Source of the DNA: an uncultured Eubacteriales bacterium
GTDB taxonomy: Bacteria; Bacillota; Clostridia; Peptostreptococcales; Anaerovoracaceae
Assembly (NCBI GenBank): GCA_900315125.1
Contig: OMXT01000001.1
Coordinates: 1-64,000, forward strand
Direction of reading: 5' to 3'
Length of the DNA stretch: 64,000 nucleotides
A model generated the notes under the pieces. That model was not told the DNA's origin and did no database searches. It saw nothing but the letters and a program-made list of their open reading frames with translations. The position numbers and the translations under genes were made by a program. Below, one piece after another: positions 10,209-20,617 of the stretch. The number at the start of each line of letters is the position of its first letter. The stretch's first letter is position 1.

Positions 10209-10249
10209 TCTTGACGCAGATTTACGCAGAGTATAAACTTGTAACAGTG

Positions 10250-10273
10250 AGGCACTGCCCCGGCAGTGCCTTT
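10250..10273 (+). terminator. Hairpin after trpA
   Basis: AGGCACTGCC and GGCAGTGCCT form a strong stem with a very short loop, followed by only TTTC. It probably ends or attenuates trp transcription. It lies upstream of the start chosen for the next gene. Confidence 0.65.
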
Positions 10274-10331
10274 CGGATATTCTGTGAAAGAACGGACGGC
10301 AATAACTTCAGGAGATTTGGACAGGATTGCT

Positions 10332-13300
10332 ATGTACAGGAAATACGGAGTATTTGATACAGATATTGAAAGCAGCAGGCAGATGGCAGATGACAGCGAC
10401 CGGCTGAATTTTTTTATGAGCAGACTCAATGAGAGCATGATCAAAGCCGGCTATATATCCAATCCGGAGGAGTCGGTCCGCGTGTTTCTGAAGAGGCTGC
10501 GGGATCTTTTCCGGGCGGATCGGACTTATGTATGCGAGCTCAATCCCTTTGGCGTTTACGACAATACATTTGAGAGCCGGGCTCCCGGGATCTCCACGGA
10601 TCAGGAAGCTCTTCGGCAGATCGTTAATATGGCGGTCTCTGAACTGGGAGAGAACCTTAGCCACGGGCGGGGATTCATGATCGCTGACATGGATGAATTC
10701 CGCAGTGCCAATCCCAGGCTGTACGGGATGATCTCGGGCAATGGGCTGAAAAGAACGGTCATATGCCCTCTCATGAATGAAAGCCGTCTGCTTGGGGTCA
10801 TCGGCATCGATAATCCGTCCAAAGAGAATATGGATGTCTGCACCGCCTTATTTCAGATGTCTGCGGATTATGTGTCCATGAAGCTCTGCCGAGGCGCCGG
10901 AACTGTGAAAAATGATAGTTCCGATCGAAGAGACCAGATCACCGGCCTCTACAGTTCTAATGTATTTCAGAATTCACTGACCGCATTTGCGGAGAAACTG
11001 GCGGAAGTCGAAGTGGAAGGAAAATGGGACATTGTCTGCTTCAATATCCGGCAGTTTACGGTTTTCAACAATCAATACGGGTACAGCGCAGGAAATAATT
11101 TATTGAAGGATCTGGGCGCCCGGATATGCAGGACGGTGCAGTCGGATCACGTAATGCGCCTTAACGCGGATAACTTCTTTGCCCTGATCCGGGACGACCA
11201 GGCAGAAGATGCGATAGAGCGGATTCATGACGCCATGAGGAATAACTATCACAGTGGCGTTCTGATTTATGCAGGGATCTACACGATCCAGAAAGGCGAC
11301 ACAGTCAGCGGCAGGATCGTAGACCGGGCAAAGATGGCAGCAAACCACGCTTCCCGGGATTTCCGCAACTATTACCGGCGGTTTACACCGGATATGGAAG
11401 AGAATCTTAAGCGGTCCGCCTATCTTGTTGCCCATGTGGATGAAGCCATTGAAAAGGGATGGATCCGCGTCTACTATCAGCCCATCGTTAATACGCTGAC
11501 TCATATGGTCACGACAGCAGAGGCTCTTTCCCGGTGGGATGACCCGCAGTACGGCATGCTGCAGCCCGACCAGTTTATTTCTACTCTGGAGGAAGCGCGG
11601 CTTCTCTACCGTGTGGATCTCTACGTGATCGACCAGGCCTGCCGGGTGATAGAAAAAGCCCGAAACGCCGGAAAAGAATACAGCCAGATCACCATAAACC
11701 TGTCCCGTCACGACCTGGAGATCGGCGGGCTCCATGAGATGATCAATGCGACCCTTGCCCGCCATGGCGTTCCCCGGGAAGACATCCATTTGGAGATCAC
11801 CGAAACGGCGCTGATCTCTAATGAGGAGGCGATCCGCAGCCACTTGGAGCGTTTCCATCAGGATGGATATGAGGTCTGGCTGGATGACTTCGGCAGCGGG
11901 TATTCTTCCCTCAATACGCTGCAGAATTATAATTTCGACTGCGTTAAGGTCGATATGATGTTTCTCCGCCGAAAGAATAACCGAACGCCCATGATGCTGA
12001 AAAGCATCGTAGATCTGGCGAAGAAACTGAATATGATCACGCTGACCGAGGGTGTGGAAACGGAAGAGGAATACAAGTTCCTCCGCTCCATCGGATGCAA
12101 TATGGCCCAGGGCTTTCTCTTTTCCAAACCGGACGCACTGGAGAAAATCCTGACGGATGAACGTCTGCGGGACATGGGAATAGAGACGCCGGAAGACCGC
12201 ATATTCTACCGTCAGGTAGGCCGGGTCAATTTCCTGGACTCGACGAATCCCATGGAGGAGGACGGAGCAGAGGAAGAACTGCCTCTGGCGCTGCTGGAGA
12301 TCAGGGAAGGGGAAAATCATCTTCTTTACCAGAACGAGGCGTTTTCCGAGTACTATAAAGAGACCATGAGAGAACTGTCCGGAGACGCCAAGTGGAAGGC
12401 ATTCCTCAGGCCTCTTATCCAGGTGGAGGAACGGGCAGAGCGGACGGGCAGGACGGCCGTATACGACTTTGTTGAAGAGGGCACCGTGGGAAGGATCACC
12501 CTGCGGTTCATCGCGCGGTACCGCGGCCGCAAGGCGTTCCTGGTGAAAGTCATGAATATCGATGCTTTTCGGGACACGGCGCTTGCCAGGCTGCGAACCA
12601 TCGGGGATGTATATGCCATGTTTGATTCTGTTGAGGAACTGGTGCCCTCCGAGCACTCGTTTTACCATATTTACGGAGAACTGGAGGATGCGCAGGCATA
12701 CGAATCGGCAAAACTGGAGGATTCGCTCCGCCTTTATGTGGAGAACAGGGTGCACCCGGATGACTGGGAGCGGTATCTTGAATTTATCGATCCGAAAACG
12801 CTGAAGGAACGGGTGGACGCCGCGCCGAATCGTTCGCTGAACTCATTTTTCTATTATAAAAATGCCAACGGATCCTGCCAGTGGAAGCGGGCCATGGTCA
12901 TCCCGGCTGCCCATGACAGGGAGGGACGGCGGTTTCTACTGTGCATCTGCGGTAATCTGACGGGATGGGATCCGCGGCTTATTGACCATCATCAGGATCA
13001 GGTGCAGATAACGCCTGCGGGCATTACGGCAGTGGAGAGCAGCCGTTATCTGGGCGAAAACCGCCTGTGGAAGGCGCTGATGAGCCAGGATCAGATCGGA
13101 TTCTCATGGAAGGACCGGGACCTGAAATATGCAGGAGCGAATGAAACGTTTCTGCGGTACTATCACTGGACAATGGATGATATTATCGGACGCAGCGACG
13201 AGGAACTGGGCAGGCAGAGAGATCCTGAACGTGTCCGGAGACAGGAAGAACGGGTGATCCGGGAGGGCGCCGCGATCCCAATGACCCCGGCGGAGTCCGT

Positions 13301-14762
13301 GGTGGGAGGACAGATCCGCCATATTATGGTGAGCAAGTATCCGATATACACCGGGGATGAAATCACAGGACTGCTGGAGTATTTTACTGATGTCTCGGAG
13401 ACCGCTGACAGGATGGAAAAAGAGATGAGCGTTCAGAAAGTGGACCCGGTGACCGGTCTTATGAACGAGCATGCCCTTCACGATTTTCGGTCTCAAATGC
13501 AGAAAAATTATATGGAATGTCAGGACTCTTTTGCCTGTATCGTCATCCAGATCCTGGGCCTCCACTCTTACTGGCAGAACTACGGGCGGGATATGACAGA
13601 ACAGCTGCTGAAGAAGGTCGGCAGCACGATCCGTGATATCATTGGAGACCGGGGGACGGCCGGCCATCCCTTCACAGGGCGTTTCAGCATCTATGTCCGA
13701 TGCGGTTCCGGAGAAGAGCTGAAAGAGATCACCCAGAGGCTTGGTCATGCGGTGACATCGATCCATGTTCTTGAGGATTCCACACCGGTCACGGTCTATG
13801 CCATGATCGGCTCCTGCCTGCGGTCCACCTATCTGAATGTGGAGGAGATGATCACGCTGGCGGAGAGCCGGATGATTCCCTATGTCGATACGCCGGGACA
13901 GTCTGTCAGCGAGCTGCGGGGCAACGGGACGGACCTGCCACAGCGCATGAAGATCCTGGCCAGGACATTTGACGTAGTCCGGGTCGTGGACCCCTACGAC
14001 ATGACGATCTACGAGGTGGACCAGAGCGGCTATCTTCTAAATACCACGCAGCACTGCTATGAGGTCTGGGGAAAGAAAGGACGCTGCGTCAACTGCACTT
14101 CTGCCCGGGCTATTGCGGAACGTCACGTGATGAACAAGTTCGAGAATATCGGCGATAAAGTATACCTCGTCATTTCGGAGCCCCTGGTTTACCGGGGAAC
14201 AGACTGCGTACTGGAATGCGCTTACCAGCTGGATGATATGATGGTCAGCACCGTGGAAAGCAGTTCCATCGGCGGAAGGATCCGTCATATAAACAGCCAG
14301 CTGTTCAAGGACTCGCTGACCGGCGCCTATAACCGGCGTTATTATGACGAGATAGCAAAGGGCCTGTACTGCAGCGGCATGGCGCTCTATGACCTGGATA
14401 ATTTTAAAAAATGCAATGATACTTACGGCCATGAGGCCGGGGACCTGGTACTGCGCAGGGTTACGGAGAAAGTCCTTTCCAGCATCCGTTCCTCCGACGC
14501 TCTCATTCGATACGGCGGGGATGAATTTATACTGTCCTTCCACGGGATCCCCGACGGCAGGACGCTGAAGAGGAAGCTGGAAAAGATCCGTAAAGCAGTA
14601 TCAGAACTGCAGTTCCAGGAGCTGCAGGGTTTCAGGATCAATATCAGCATCGGCGGGGTCTTCGCCCGGGAGCCCATGGAAAATATATTCCGTGAGGTGG
14701 ATGACGCGATGTACGAGGCGAAAAAGAAGCAGTGCGGCGTGATCGTCCGGGAACTTGAATAA
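10332..14762 (+). CDS. Multidomain c-di-GMP enzyme: GAF, GGDEF-like, EAL, PAS, GGDEF-like, Cys-rich PAS, GGDEF
   Basis: A 1476-residue predicted c-di-GMP turnover protein without clear membrane segments. By residue, roughly: GAF-like 10-180; degenerate GGDEF 190-345 (signature replaced by NADNF); EAL 360-620; a PAS-like region 640-880; PAS 905-1025; a second degenerate GGDEF 1030-1170; a Cys-containing segment 1190-1300 (CYEVWGKKGRCVNC); and an intact GGDEF 1305-1476 with IRYGGDEF. The EAL domain keeps its metal and catalytic residues (AEALSRW, NLSRHDLE, EITE, LDDFGSGYSSL, VKVD, TEGVET, AQGFLFSKP). It may therefore both make and degrade c-di-GMP. The ATG at 10332 has AGGA five bases upstream; an earlier in-frame ATG at 10266 lies inside the hairpin after trpA. 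Operonic linkage with trp is not implied. Confidence 0.88.
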   Translation: MYRKYGVFDTDIESSRQMADDSDRLNFFMSRLNESMIKAGYISNPEESVRVFLKRLRDLFRADRTYVCELNPFGVYDNTFESRAPGISTDQEALRQIVNMAVSELGENLSHGRGFMIADMDEFRSANPRLYGMISGNGLKRTVICPLMNESRLLGVIGIDNPSKENMDVCTALFQMSADYVSMKLCRGAGTVKNDSSDRRDQITGLYSSNVFQNSLTAFAEKLAEVEVEGKWDIVCFNIRQFTVFNNQYGYSAGNNLLKDLGARICRTVQSDHVMRLNADNFFALIRDDQAEDAIERIHDAMRNNYHSGVLIYAGIYTIQKGDTVSGRIVDRAKMAANHASRDFRNYYRRFTPDMEENLKRSAYLVAHVDEAIEKGWIRVYYQPIVNTLTHMVTTAEALSRWDDPQYGMLQPDQFISTLEEARLLYRVDLYVIDQACRVIEKARNAGKEYSQITINLSRHDLEIGGLHEMINATLARHGVPREDIHLEITETALISNEEAIRSHLERFHQDGYEVWLDDFGSGYSSLNTLQNYNFDCVKVDMMFLRRKNNRTPMMLKSIVDLAKKLNMITLTEGVETEEEYKFLRSIGCNMAQGFLFSKPDALEKILTDERLRDMGIETPEDRIFYRQVGRVNFLDSTNPMEEDGAEEELPLALLEIREGENHLLYQNEAFSEYYKETMRELSGDAKWKAFLRPLIQVEERAERTGRTAVYDFVEEGTVGRITLRFIARYRGRKAFLVKVMNIDAFRDTALARLRTIGDVYAMFDSVEELVPSEHSFYHIYGELEDAQAYESAKLEDSLRLYVENRVHPDDWERYLEFIDPKTLKERVDAAPNRSLNSFFYYKNANGSCQWKRAMVIPAAHDREGRRFLLCICGNLTGWDPRLIDHHQDQVQITPAGITAVESSRYLGENRLWKALMSQDQIGFSWKDRDLKYAGANETFLRYYHWTMDDIIGRSDEELGRQRDPERVRRQEERVIREGAAIPMTPAESVVGGQIRHIMVSKYPIYTGDEITGLLEYFTDVSETADRMEKEMSVQKVDPVTGLMNEHALHDFRSQMQKNYMECQDSFACIVIQILGLHSYWQNYGRDMTEQLLKKVGSTIRDIIGDRGTAGHPFTGRFSIYVRCGSGEELKEITQRLGHAVTSIHVLEDSTPVTVYAMIGSCLRSTYLNVEEMITLAESRMIPYVDTPGQSVSELRGNGTDLPQRMKILARTFDVVRVVDPYDMTIYEVDQSGYLLNTTQHCYEVWGKKGRCVNCTSARAIAERHVMNKFENIGDKVYLVISEPLVYRGTDCVLECAYQLDDMMVSTVESSSIGGRIRHINSQLFKDSLTGAYNRRYYDEIAKGLYCSGMALYDLDNFKKCNDTYGHEAGDLVLRRVTEKVLSSIRSSDALIRYGGDEFILSFHGIPDGRTLKRKLEKIRKAVSELQFQELQGFRINISIGGVFAREPMENIFREVDDAMYEAKKKQCGVIVRELE

Positions 14763-14910
14763 CCGTCTAAAAAACTATATAATATCTTTAGTTTATATCG
14801 GTGGCTTATCGTTCGTCAGTATTTAATTATGGAGGCAGATTGGAGAGGCATTACGATCGTTTTATTTTAATTAAGACGCTTTGCGGAGTCAGGGCAGCAG
14901 GAGGGGCGCA

Positions 14911-15852
14911 ATGATCACAGTGTTCCTCAAGGTGCTGATCATCTTCTGCATGGTAGGTGTGGGATACGCTGCGAACAAAGCCCATATCCTGCCTGTGGAA
15001 GCGAATCAGTACCTCATCAGTCTGCTGCTCTATATTTCTATTCCCTGTATGATCATCAGTTCTATGGCGGAGAATCCGCTGACCGCGGAAACGAAGCGGG
15101 CGACCCTGGAGGTATTTCTCGGCACACTTGTTTTTTTCTTCTTCAGCTGGGGTCTGGGACTGATCGTTGTAAAACTGCTGAGGTATGAGCCGGCGAAGGA
15201 CCGGGGCGTTCTGCTTGTGCTCATGACATCGCTGAACACCGGGTTTATGGGATTTCCGGTGACGGATGCGATTTTCGGCAGTCAGGCAATGTATTTCATG
15301 GTCATAGAGAACTGCACCTGTACGTTTTATCTCTATTCCCTGCAGATCATGCAGCTGAATTACGGCAACCGGAAAAAGGCTCATCTGAAGGAACTCCTGC
15401 GGTCCATGTGCAATATGTGCATGCTGTCAGCCCTTGTCGGTCTCGTCATCCTTGTCACAGGATTCCGGATGCCGGATCTGGCTCTGAATTTCTTCGACAT
15501 GATGGCTGAAGCAACGGTGCCGGTCTCCATGATTGTTCTGGGGATCCAGCTTGGAAACAGCGACCTGAAGGGCGCTCTGAAAAACGGCAAGCTGATTGCC
15601 GTGTGCCTTGCCAGTGAGGTCCTTTTGCCCGTCGCTACATTCCTTGCGGTAAACTGGCTGCCCCTGACGAACTGGGCCAAACTGATCCTGGTGTTTGCGT
15701 CCGCTTTCCCCGGTGCAGTGATCTCTGTCGCGGTGACGTCCAGGGAGAAGAAGAACGCGGACCTTATGGCCCAGGGCATTGCTCTTACGACGCTGATTTC
15801 CCTTGCCACATTGCCTGTGGCGGCGATGCTGCTTATGGCGGTGTACCGGTAG
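14911..15852 (+). CDS. Auxin efflux carrier (AEC) family permease, copy 1
   Basis: A 313-residue integral membrane protein with about ten hydrophobic helices, starting MITVFLKVLIIF after AGGAGG; an in-frame ATG ten codons earlier lacks a ribosome site. The sequence resembles the bacterial AEC family, whose few studied members move organic acids such as malate or malonate. It has a paralogue on the other strand at 58171-59112, and each copy sits beside a PAS/sigma-54 activator, so it may move the acid that the activator senses or a product of the fermentation operon. Substrate and direction are unknown. Confidence 0.85.
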   Translation: MITVFLKVLIIFCMVGVGYAANKAHILPVEANQYLISLLLYISIPCMIISSMAENPLTAETKRATLEVFLGTLVFFFFSWGLGLIVVKLLRYEPAKDRGVLLVLMTSLNTGFMGFPVTDAIFGSQAMYFMVIENCTCTFYLYSLQIMQLNYGNRKKAHLKELLRSMCNMCMLSALVGLVILVTGFRMPDLALNFFDMMAEATVPVSMIVLGIQLGNSDLKGALKNGKLIAVCLASEVLLPVATFLAVNWLPLTNWAKLILVFASAFPGAVISVAVTSREKKNADLMAQGIALTTLISLATLPVAAMLLMAVYR

Positions 15853-15867
15853 AGAAGGCGGAAGGCG

Positions 15868-15885
15868 GCCGGTCGGGGCTTTGTT
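15868..15885 (-). repeat. Dispersed 18-bp element, reverse copy
   Basis: Read on the reverse strand this is AACAAAGCCCCGACCGGC. It differs by one base from identical 18-mers at 37527-37544 and 59155-59172. Both arms of the hairpin at 63791-63834 are variants. It lies just upstream of the first sigma-54 activator gene. Confidence 0.7.
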
Positions 15886-15902
15886 ATAGATTGAGGTAAT
15901 GT

Positions 15903-17378
15903 ATGGAAAATAAACCAAAAACGGAGAAGCAGAACCGCAACCCCCTGCTGGAAATGCTGGAGGGGGATCAGCTGACGGATCTGCTCATGGAGATACTGGA
16001 AGGGTCATTCGACGGGATCCTTGTGACGGATAAGGAGGGCAAAGTCCTGTACGCCAACGAATCCTACGAGCGGGTGGCGGAGATCAAGTGGTGCGACATG
16101 GAAGGCAAGTACATGAAGGACCTGATCAATCCGGTATGGATGCCCAACTCGGTAGTATATATCGTTGCGGAGAAGAAGAAGACCGTGTCCCTGCGGCAGA
16201 TCGTCAAGTCCGGCAGGCATATTATCGTGACGGGCAGGCCTATTTTCGATGAGGACGGAGAGATCAAGATCATCGTAGTCAACGCCCGGGATATTACGGA
16301 GATCTATCTTCTCACGGAGGAACTGCAGCGGTCCCGGCAGCTGGGCGAGCTGTACAGGGACAGGATGTCAGACTTCTCCAGCATTGACGAATCGGAGCAT
16401 CCCATCATCGCAGTCAGCAAGGCGATGAGGAACGTGCTGAACGTGGCGCGGAAGGTGGCGGATTTCCAGACGACGGTGCTGATCCTCGGGGAGTCGGGGG
16501 TCGGAAAGGAAGAGGTGGCACGGTTCATCCACAAGCACAGTGCCAGAAAGGACAAGCCGTTTATTACGATAAACTGCGGGGCGATCCCCGATAACCTGCT
16601 GGAATCGGAGCTGTTCGGATACGAGAAGGGCGCCTTTACCGGGGCGATGCAGAGCGGCAAGACCGGCCTGCTGGAGGCTGCGGACGGGGGCACGGTCTTT
16701 CTGGATGAGATCGGCGAGACTCCCCTGGATTTTCAGGTGAAGCTGCTGCGTTTCCTGGAGACCAAGGAGGTCCGCAAAGTGGGATCCGTCCAGTCCAGGA
16801 ATGTTGACGTGCGGGTCCTGGCGGCGACAAACAGGGATCTGGGGGCCATGATCCGCGAGGGGACCTTCAGGGAGGATCTGTTCTTCCGTCTGAATGTTGT
16901 CCAGATCGAGGTGCCGCCCCTGCGGGAGCGGAAGGAGGATATTCTGCCTCTGGCGGTGTTCTTTCTGAACCGTTTCAATAAGACATACGGTCAGCAGAAG
17001 ATGATGACTTATGAGGTGGAGCAGGAGATGGAACAGGAAGAATGGAAAGGCAATGTCCGGGAACTGAAGAACATTGTGGAGAATATGGTCATCATCAGCG
17101 ATAATGATTATCTGCAGGTGGAGGATCTGCCCTGGGTTACGGGCCAGCGGAAAAGAGAGGGAACGGACGAGGGCGATGTGCAGCTTGCGGCAGCCCGGGA
17201 GCTTACGCTGGCGGAGGCAACAGAAGAACTGGAGAAAGCCATGCTGCAGCGCCATCTGAATGAAGGGAAGACCACCCGGGAGATCGCGGATGCCCTGGGT
17301 GTGAACCAGTCTACAGTCGTAAGAAAAATACAGAAATACCAGCTGAAGGCTGATGCGGAGGCGCATCGGGAAGAGTGA
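15903..17378 (+). CDS. PAS-AAA+-Fis sigma-54-dependent transcription activator, copy 1
   Basis: An enhancer-binding protein that opens sigma-54 promoters using ATP. Its 491 residues show an N-terminal PAS domain (about 25-140; [21 protein letters not shown]), a central AAA+ domain (about 165-395) with Walker [10 protein letters not shown], the sigma-54 contact loop GAFTGA, Walker B VFLDEIGE and the arginine-finger region, and a Fis-type HTH at the C-terminus ([15 protein letters not shown]). It follows an AEC permease gene and precedes a -24/-12 promoter, making it the likely activator of the CoA-fermentation operon. A PAS sensor suggests a small-molecule input. The HTH is very similar to that of the activator at 59250. 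Confidence 0.95.
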   Translation: MENKPKTEKQNRNPLLEMLEGDQLTDLLMEILEGSFDGILVTDKEGKVLYANESYERVAEIKWCDMEGKYMKDLINPVWMPNSVVYIVAEKKKTVSLRQIVKSGRHIIVTGRPIFDEDGEIKIIVVNARDITEIYLLTEELQRSRQLGELYRDRMSDFSSIDESEHPIIAVSKAMRNVLNVARKVADFQTTVLILGESGVGKEEVARFIHKHSARKDKPFITINCGAIPDNLLESELFGYEKGAFTGAMQSGKTGLLEAADGGTVFLDEIGETPLDFQVKLLRFLETKEVRKVGSVQSRNVDVRVLAATNRDLGAMIREGTFREDLFFRLNVVQIEVPPLRERKEDILPLAVFFLNRFNKTYGQQKMMTYEVEQEMEQEEWKGNVRELKNIVENMVIISDNDYLQVEDLPWVTGQRKREGTDEGDVQLAAARELTLAEATEELEKAMLQRHLNEGKTTREIADALGVNQSTVVRKIQKYQLKADAEAHREE

Positions 17379-17395
17379 CGATGCATAAACGCATC
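17352..17395. promoter_or_regulatory. Two perfect GATGC-N6-GCATC palindromes, candidate activator sites
   Basis: Site 1 (17352-17367) is GATGCGGAGGCGCATC, inside the last codons of the activator gene. Site 2 (17380-17395) is GATGCATAAACGCATC, just after the stop. They are 28 bp apart and about 90-130 bp before the -24/-12 promoter at 17483, the usual place for sigma-54 enhancers. The same motif appears at 34058 before another -24/-12 promoter. Confidence 0.7.
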
Positions 17396-17410
17396 GAAAA
17401 AGTAATAAGG

Positions 17411-17437
17411 GAACGGTGTTATGCCGTTCTTTTTTTG
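17411..17437 (+). terminator. Terminator after sigma-54 activator 1
   Basis: GAACGG and CCGTTC pair around a 7-nt loop and are followed by seven T. It separates the activator gene from the sigma-54-driven operon. Confidence 0.9.
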
Positions 17438-17482
17438 TTGCAAAATCAAGGGTTCCAGGATACGCCGACTTTACATGCATTT

Positions 17483-17498
17483 TGGCACAAATTGTGCA
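17483..17498 (+). promoter_or_regulatory. Sigma-54 (-24/-12) promoter of the CoA-fermentation operon
   Basis: TGGCACAAATTGTGCA has GG and GC at the canonical -24 and -12 spacing. It lies 65 bp before the acyl-CoA dehydrogenase start and downstream of the paired GATGC-N6-GCATC sites. Confidence 0.9.
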
Positions 17499-17562
17499 AT
17501 GCAATATACAGGAAGTTGAAGAATGTTGACGGCCTGCGGGCCGTCCATCAAGGAGGAAACAA

Positions 17563-18702
17563 ATGGAATTCACTTATTCGAGAGAGCAGCAGATGGTGAA
17601 GCAGATGCTGAAGGAGTTCGCTGTCAATGAGATCGAACCCATTTCAGCGGAGCTTGACGAAAAGGCGGAATATCCCTACGAGACCATCGCTGAGCTTGGC
17701 AAACTCGGCGTCATGGGCATGCCCTTCCCCCAGGAATACGGCGGAGCCGGCACGGACTATCTGACCTACATCATGGCTGTGGAAGAGCTCTCAAAGGTCG
17801 ACGCGTCCCACGGCGTTATCGTGCAGACCCACAATGCGCTGTGCTGCTGGCCTATTTACACCTACGGGACAGAGGAGCAGAAGAGAAAGTATCTGCCGGA
17901 TCTTTTGTCAGGAAAGAAGATTGGCGCTTTTGGACTGACAGAGCCTAACGCGGGAACGGATGCCGCAGGAACGCAGACGAAGGCGAAGGACGCCGGAGAC
18001 CACTGGGTGCTGAACGGATCCAAGATTTTTATCTCCGGCGGCGGTATTGCGGATGTCTATGTTATATTCGCCATGACAGATAAGAGTCAGGGCACAAGAG
18101 GCATCAGCGCCTTTATCGTAGAAAAGGGCACGCCGGGATTCACATCCCCCAAGAAGGAGAACAAGATGGGTATCCGGGCCAGCATTGCGGCGGAGCTGGT
18201 GTTTGAAGACTGCTGCATCCCGAAAGAAAATCTGCTGGGACAGCTGGGCAAGGGCTTTAAGATCGCCATGTCCGCTCTGGATGTGGGACGTCTCGGCATA
18301 GCGGCCCAGGCTCTGGGAATCGCCCAGGGGGCCTTTGATAAGACCGTTGAATACATGAAACAGAGAAAACAGTTCGGCAAGACACTGGATAAGTTCCAGG
18401 CCCTTGCTTTTGAGATGGCGGAGATGAAGACGAAGATCGACGGATCCCGCTATCTCCTTTATGATGCCGCAAACCGCAGAGACCGGGGAGAGCCCGCGTC
18501 CGTTGCAGCGGCGGAGGCGAAGCTTGCCTGCTCGACAACAGCAATGTATGTTACGGAGAAAGCTGTCCAGTTCCACGGCGGCTATGGATATATCAAGGAT
18601 TATCCGGTAGAGCGCATGATGAGAGACGCCAAGATCACAGAGATCTATGAGGGCACATCAGAAGTCATGAAGATGGTCATGGACAGAGAGATTTTCAAGT
18701 AG
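17563..18702 (+). CDS. Acyl-CoA dehydrogenase (butyryl-CoA dehydrogenase type)
   Basis: FAD enzyme that with EtfAB reduces a 2-enoyl-CoA to the saturated acyl-CoA in fermentation. Its 379 residues are standard for short-chain members. Motifs include the FAD/substrate loop IGAFGLTEPNAGTDA, FISGGGIADVYV, the QFHGGYGY segment and the catalytic base in ITEIYEGTSE (Glu363). It is the first gene after the sigma-54 promoter, with AAGGAGG before the ATG, and is followed by both Etf subunits, as in clostridial bcd-etf clusters. Crotonyl-CoA is the default substrate; 4-hydroxycrotonyl-CoA is another possibility given the dehydratases in this operon. Confidence 0.95.
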   Translation: MEFTYSREQQMVKQMLKEFAVNEIEPISAELDEKAEYPYETIAELGKLGVMGMPFPQEYGGAGTDYLTYIMAVEELSKVDASHGVIVQTHNALCCWPIYTYGTEEQKRKYLPDLLSGKKIGAFGLTEPNAGTDAAGTQTKAKDAGDHWVLNGSKIFISGGGIADVYVIFAMTDKSQGTRGISAFIVEKGTPGFTSPKKENKMGIRASIAAELVFEDCCIPKENLLGQLGKGFKIAMSALDVGRLGIAAQALGIAQGAFDKTVEYMKQRKQFGKTLDKFQALAFEMAEMKTKIDGSRYLLYDAANRRDRGEPASVAAAEAKLACSTTAMYVTEKAVQFHGGYGYIKDYPVERMMRDAKITEIYEGTSEVMKMVMDREIFK

Positions 18703-18720
18703 TCGGGGAGGAAAGAGAAC

Positions 18721-19509
18721 ATGAAGATCATCGTATGCGTAAAGCAGGTTCCGAATACGAACCAGATAAAAATCAATCCGGAAACCGGAACGCTGATCCG
18801 AGAAGGCGTACCGGCGATCCTTAACCCGGATGACGCCAACGCTCTGGAGGAAGCTCTGGAGATCAAGGACGCCGATCCGGATACCACCGTGACTGTTATT
18901 ACTATGGGACCGCCCCAGGCGAAGGAAATGCTGCAGGAGTGCATCGCCATGGGCGCCGATGACGCGATACTGCTGTCTGACCGGGCGCTGGGCGGATCGG
19001 ACACCTGGGCTACATCCAACGCTGTTGCCGCAGGCATCCGAAAGATCGGTGAATATGACCTGATCTTCGCCGGAAGACAGGCGATCGACGGGGATACCGC
19101 GCAGGTAGGACCGCAGATCGCGGAGAAGCTGGGCATTCCCCAGGTGACCTATGCGACGGAGCTTCAGCTTGAAGACGGAAGTGTCGTTGTGAAGAGAGCG
19201 CTGGAAGACGGCTACGAAAAACTCAGGGTCAAGACTCCATGCCTCATCACGGCAATCAAAGAGCTGAACAAACCGAGATACATGACGATCCGCGGCATCC
19301 TCCGGGGAGCAAAGCATGAGATCAAGGTGTGGAGCGCAGAAGACATCGGCGTGGACAGAAGCGTCGTCGGTCTTAAGGCCTCTCCGACCAATGTATTCCG
19401 TTCATTTACACCAAAACCAAAGGGAGCGGGGATCACAGTAGAAGGCGACACACCGAAAGAAAAGGCAGCATATCTCATGGCGGATATGAAGGCGAAGCAC
19501 ATCATTTAG
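18721..19509 (+). CDS. etfB: Electron transfer flavoprotein, beta subunit
   Basis: With EtfA it carries electrons to the neighbouring acyl-CoA dehydrogenase. The 262-residue protein begins [13 protein letters not shown], has the [18 protein letters not shown] segment, and the [19 protein letters not shown] nucleotide region typical of EtfB. In clostridial Bcd-Etf complexes this subunit holds the bifurcating flavin; whether this pair bifurcates cannot be settled by eye. Ribosome site GGGGAGGAAAG; the gene is 18 bp after the dehydrogenase. Confidence 0.95.
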   Translation: MKIIVCVKQVPNTNQIKINPETGTLIREGVPAILNPDDANALEEALEIKDADPDTTVTVITMGPPQAKEMLQECIAMGADDAILLSDRALGGSDTWATSNAVAAGIRKIGEYDLIFAGRQAIDGDTAQVGPQIAEKLGIPQVTYATELQLEDGSVVVKRALEDGYEKLRVKTPCLITAIKELNKPRYMTIRGILRGAKHEIKVWSAEDIGVDRSVVGLKASPTNVFRSFTPKPKGAGITVEGDTPKEKAAYLMADMKAKHII

Positions 19510-19523
19510 GAGGATACGCGGCG

Positions 19524-20603
19524 ATGAAGGATTTTTCGGATTACAAAAATATATGGGTATTCGCTGAGCAGCGCCAGGGCAAGCTCGTCAATGTGGCGCT
19601 GGAACTGATCGGCGAAGGAAGAAAGCTGGCGGCGGAGATCGGCGGAGATACCAAGCTCTGCGCAGCGCTTCTGGGAAGCGATGTGGACGGTCTAATAGAC
19701 GAACTGTATGAGTACGGCGCAGACCGGGTCTATGTCATGGAACATCCGCTGCTCAAGCAGTATACGACGGACGGCTACGCCAAGGTGCTGACCGACGCGA
19801 TCAATGAATACAAGCCGGAGATCGTACTCTACGGCGCGACACATATTGGAAGAGACCTGGCGCCCCGGGTCGCGGCGAGACTGAATACCGGTCTTACGGC
19901 AGACTGCACCCGGCTGGACGTGAACATGTCCAATTACATGGATTACCTGGAGGAAAAGACCACCGCTTCTACGAAGGGGCTGGACAGAAATGATCCGGGC
20001 ACAGGTCTGAAGCAGACGAGACCGGCCTTCGGAGGCAACCTGATGGCGACCATCGTTACCCCGAACACAAGGCCTCAGATGGCAACCGTGCGCCCCGGCG
20101 TGATGGATAAGCGCGAGAGGGAAGAGGGAGCCAGAGGAGAACGGATCGATGTGGACGTGAAGCTGGATGCTTCCGATATCCACGTAGAGGTTCTGGAAGT
20201 GGTCAAGGCTGCGAAGGAAATTGTTTCTCTTACGGACGCGTCCATTATCTGCTCCGGCGGACGAGGACTGGGAGACGCCTCCGGATTTGAACTGATCCGG
20301 GCATTCGCCGATAAGGTCGGCGGCGTGGTGGGAGCTTCCCGTGCCGCGGTAGACGCCGGATGGATCGATCAGAGCCATCAGGTTGGGCAGACTGGAACGA
20401 CCGTTAAACCGCATATATATTTTGCCTGCGGGATCTCAGGCGCGATTCAGCATCTGGCAGGAATGCAGACGTCGGATATTATTGTTGCTATCAATAAAGA
20501 CCCCGAATGCCCGATGATGCAGCTTGCGGATTATGCAATCGAGGGAGATCTGAAGAAGGTGATTCCGGAGATCATGGATCTTTGGGATACTGCGGAAGTA
20601 TAG
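19524..20603 (+). CDS. etfA: Electron transfer flavoprotein, alpha subunit
   Basis: Partner of EtfB, 359 residues. The C-terminal FAD domain shows [33 protein letters not shown] and [15 protein letters not shown], the expected FAD-binding series. It follows etfB by 14 bp with an AGGAGG ribosome site. No ferredoxin-like N-terminal extension is present. Confidence 0.95.
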   Translation: MKDFSDYKNIWVFAEQRQGKLVNVALELIGEGRKLAAEIGGDTKLCAALLGSDVDGLIDELYEYGADRVYVMEHPLLKQYTTDGYAKVLTDAINEYKPEIVLYGATHIGRDLAPRVAARLNTGLTADCTRLDVNMSNYMDYLEEKTTASTKGLDRNDPGTGLKQTRPAFGGNLMATIVTPNTRPQMATVRPGVMDKREREEGARGERIDVDVKLDASDIHVEVLEVVKAAKEIVSLTDASIICSGGRGLGDASGFELIRAFADKVGGVVGASRAAVDAGWIDQSHQVGQTGTTVKPHIYFACGISGAIQHLAGMQTSDIIVAINKDPECPMMQLADYAIEGDLKKVIPEIMDLWDTAEV

Positions 20604-20617
20604 AGAGAGGTGGAATC

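Noticed and set aside
10266..10331. Longer N-terminus for the GGDEF/EAL protein
   Set aside because: The ATG at 10266 lies inside the hairpin after trpA, and the TTG at 10317 is only two bases from its AGGAG.
11100..12755. 551-codon reverse frame inside the GGDEF/EAL gene
   Set aside because: A shadow of a GC-rich coding strand; the forward frame has full catalytic motifs.
14790..14830. Sigma-54 promoter before AEC copy 1
   Set aside because: TGGCTTATCGTTCGT has only a partial -24 element and the wrong -12; not supported.
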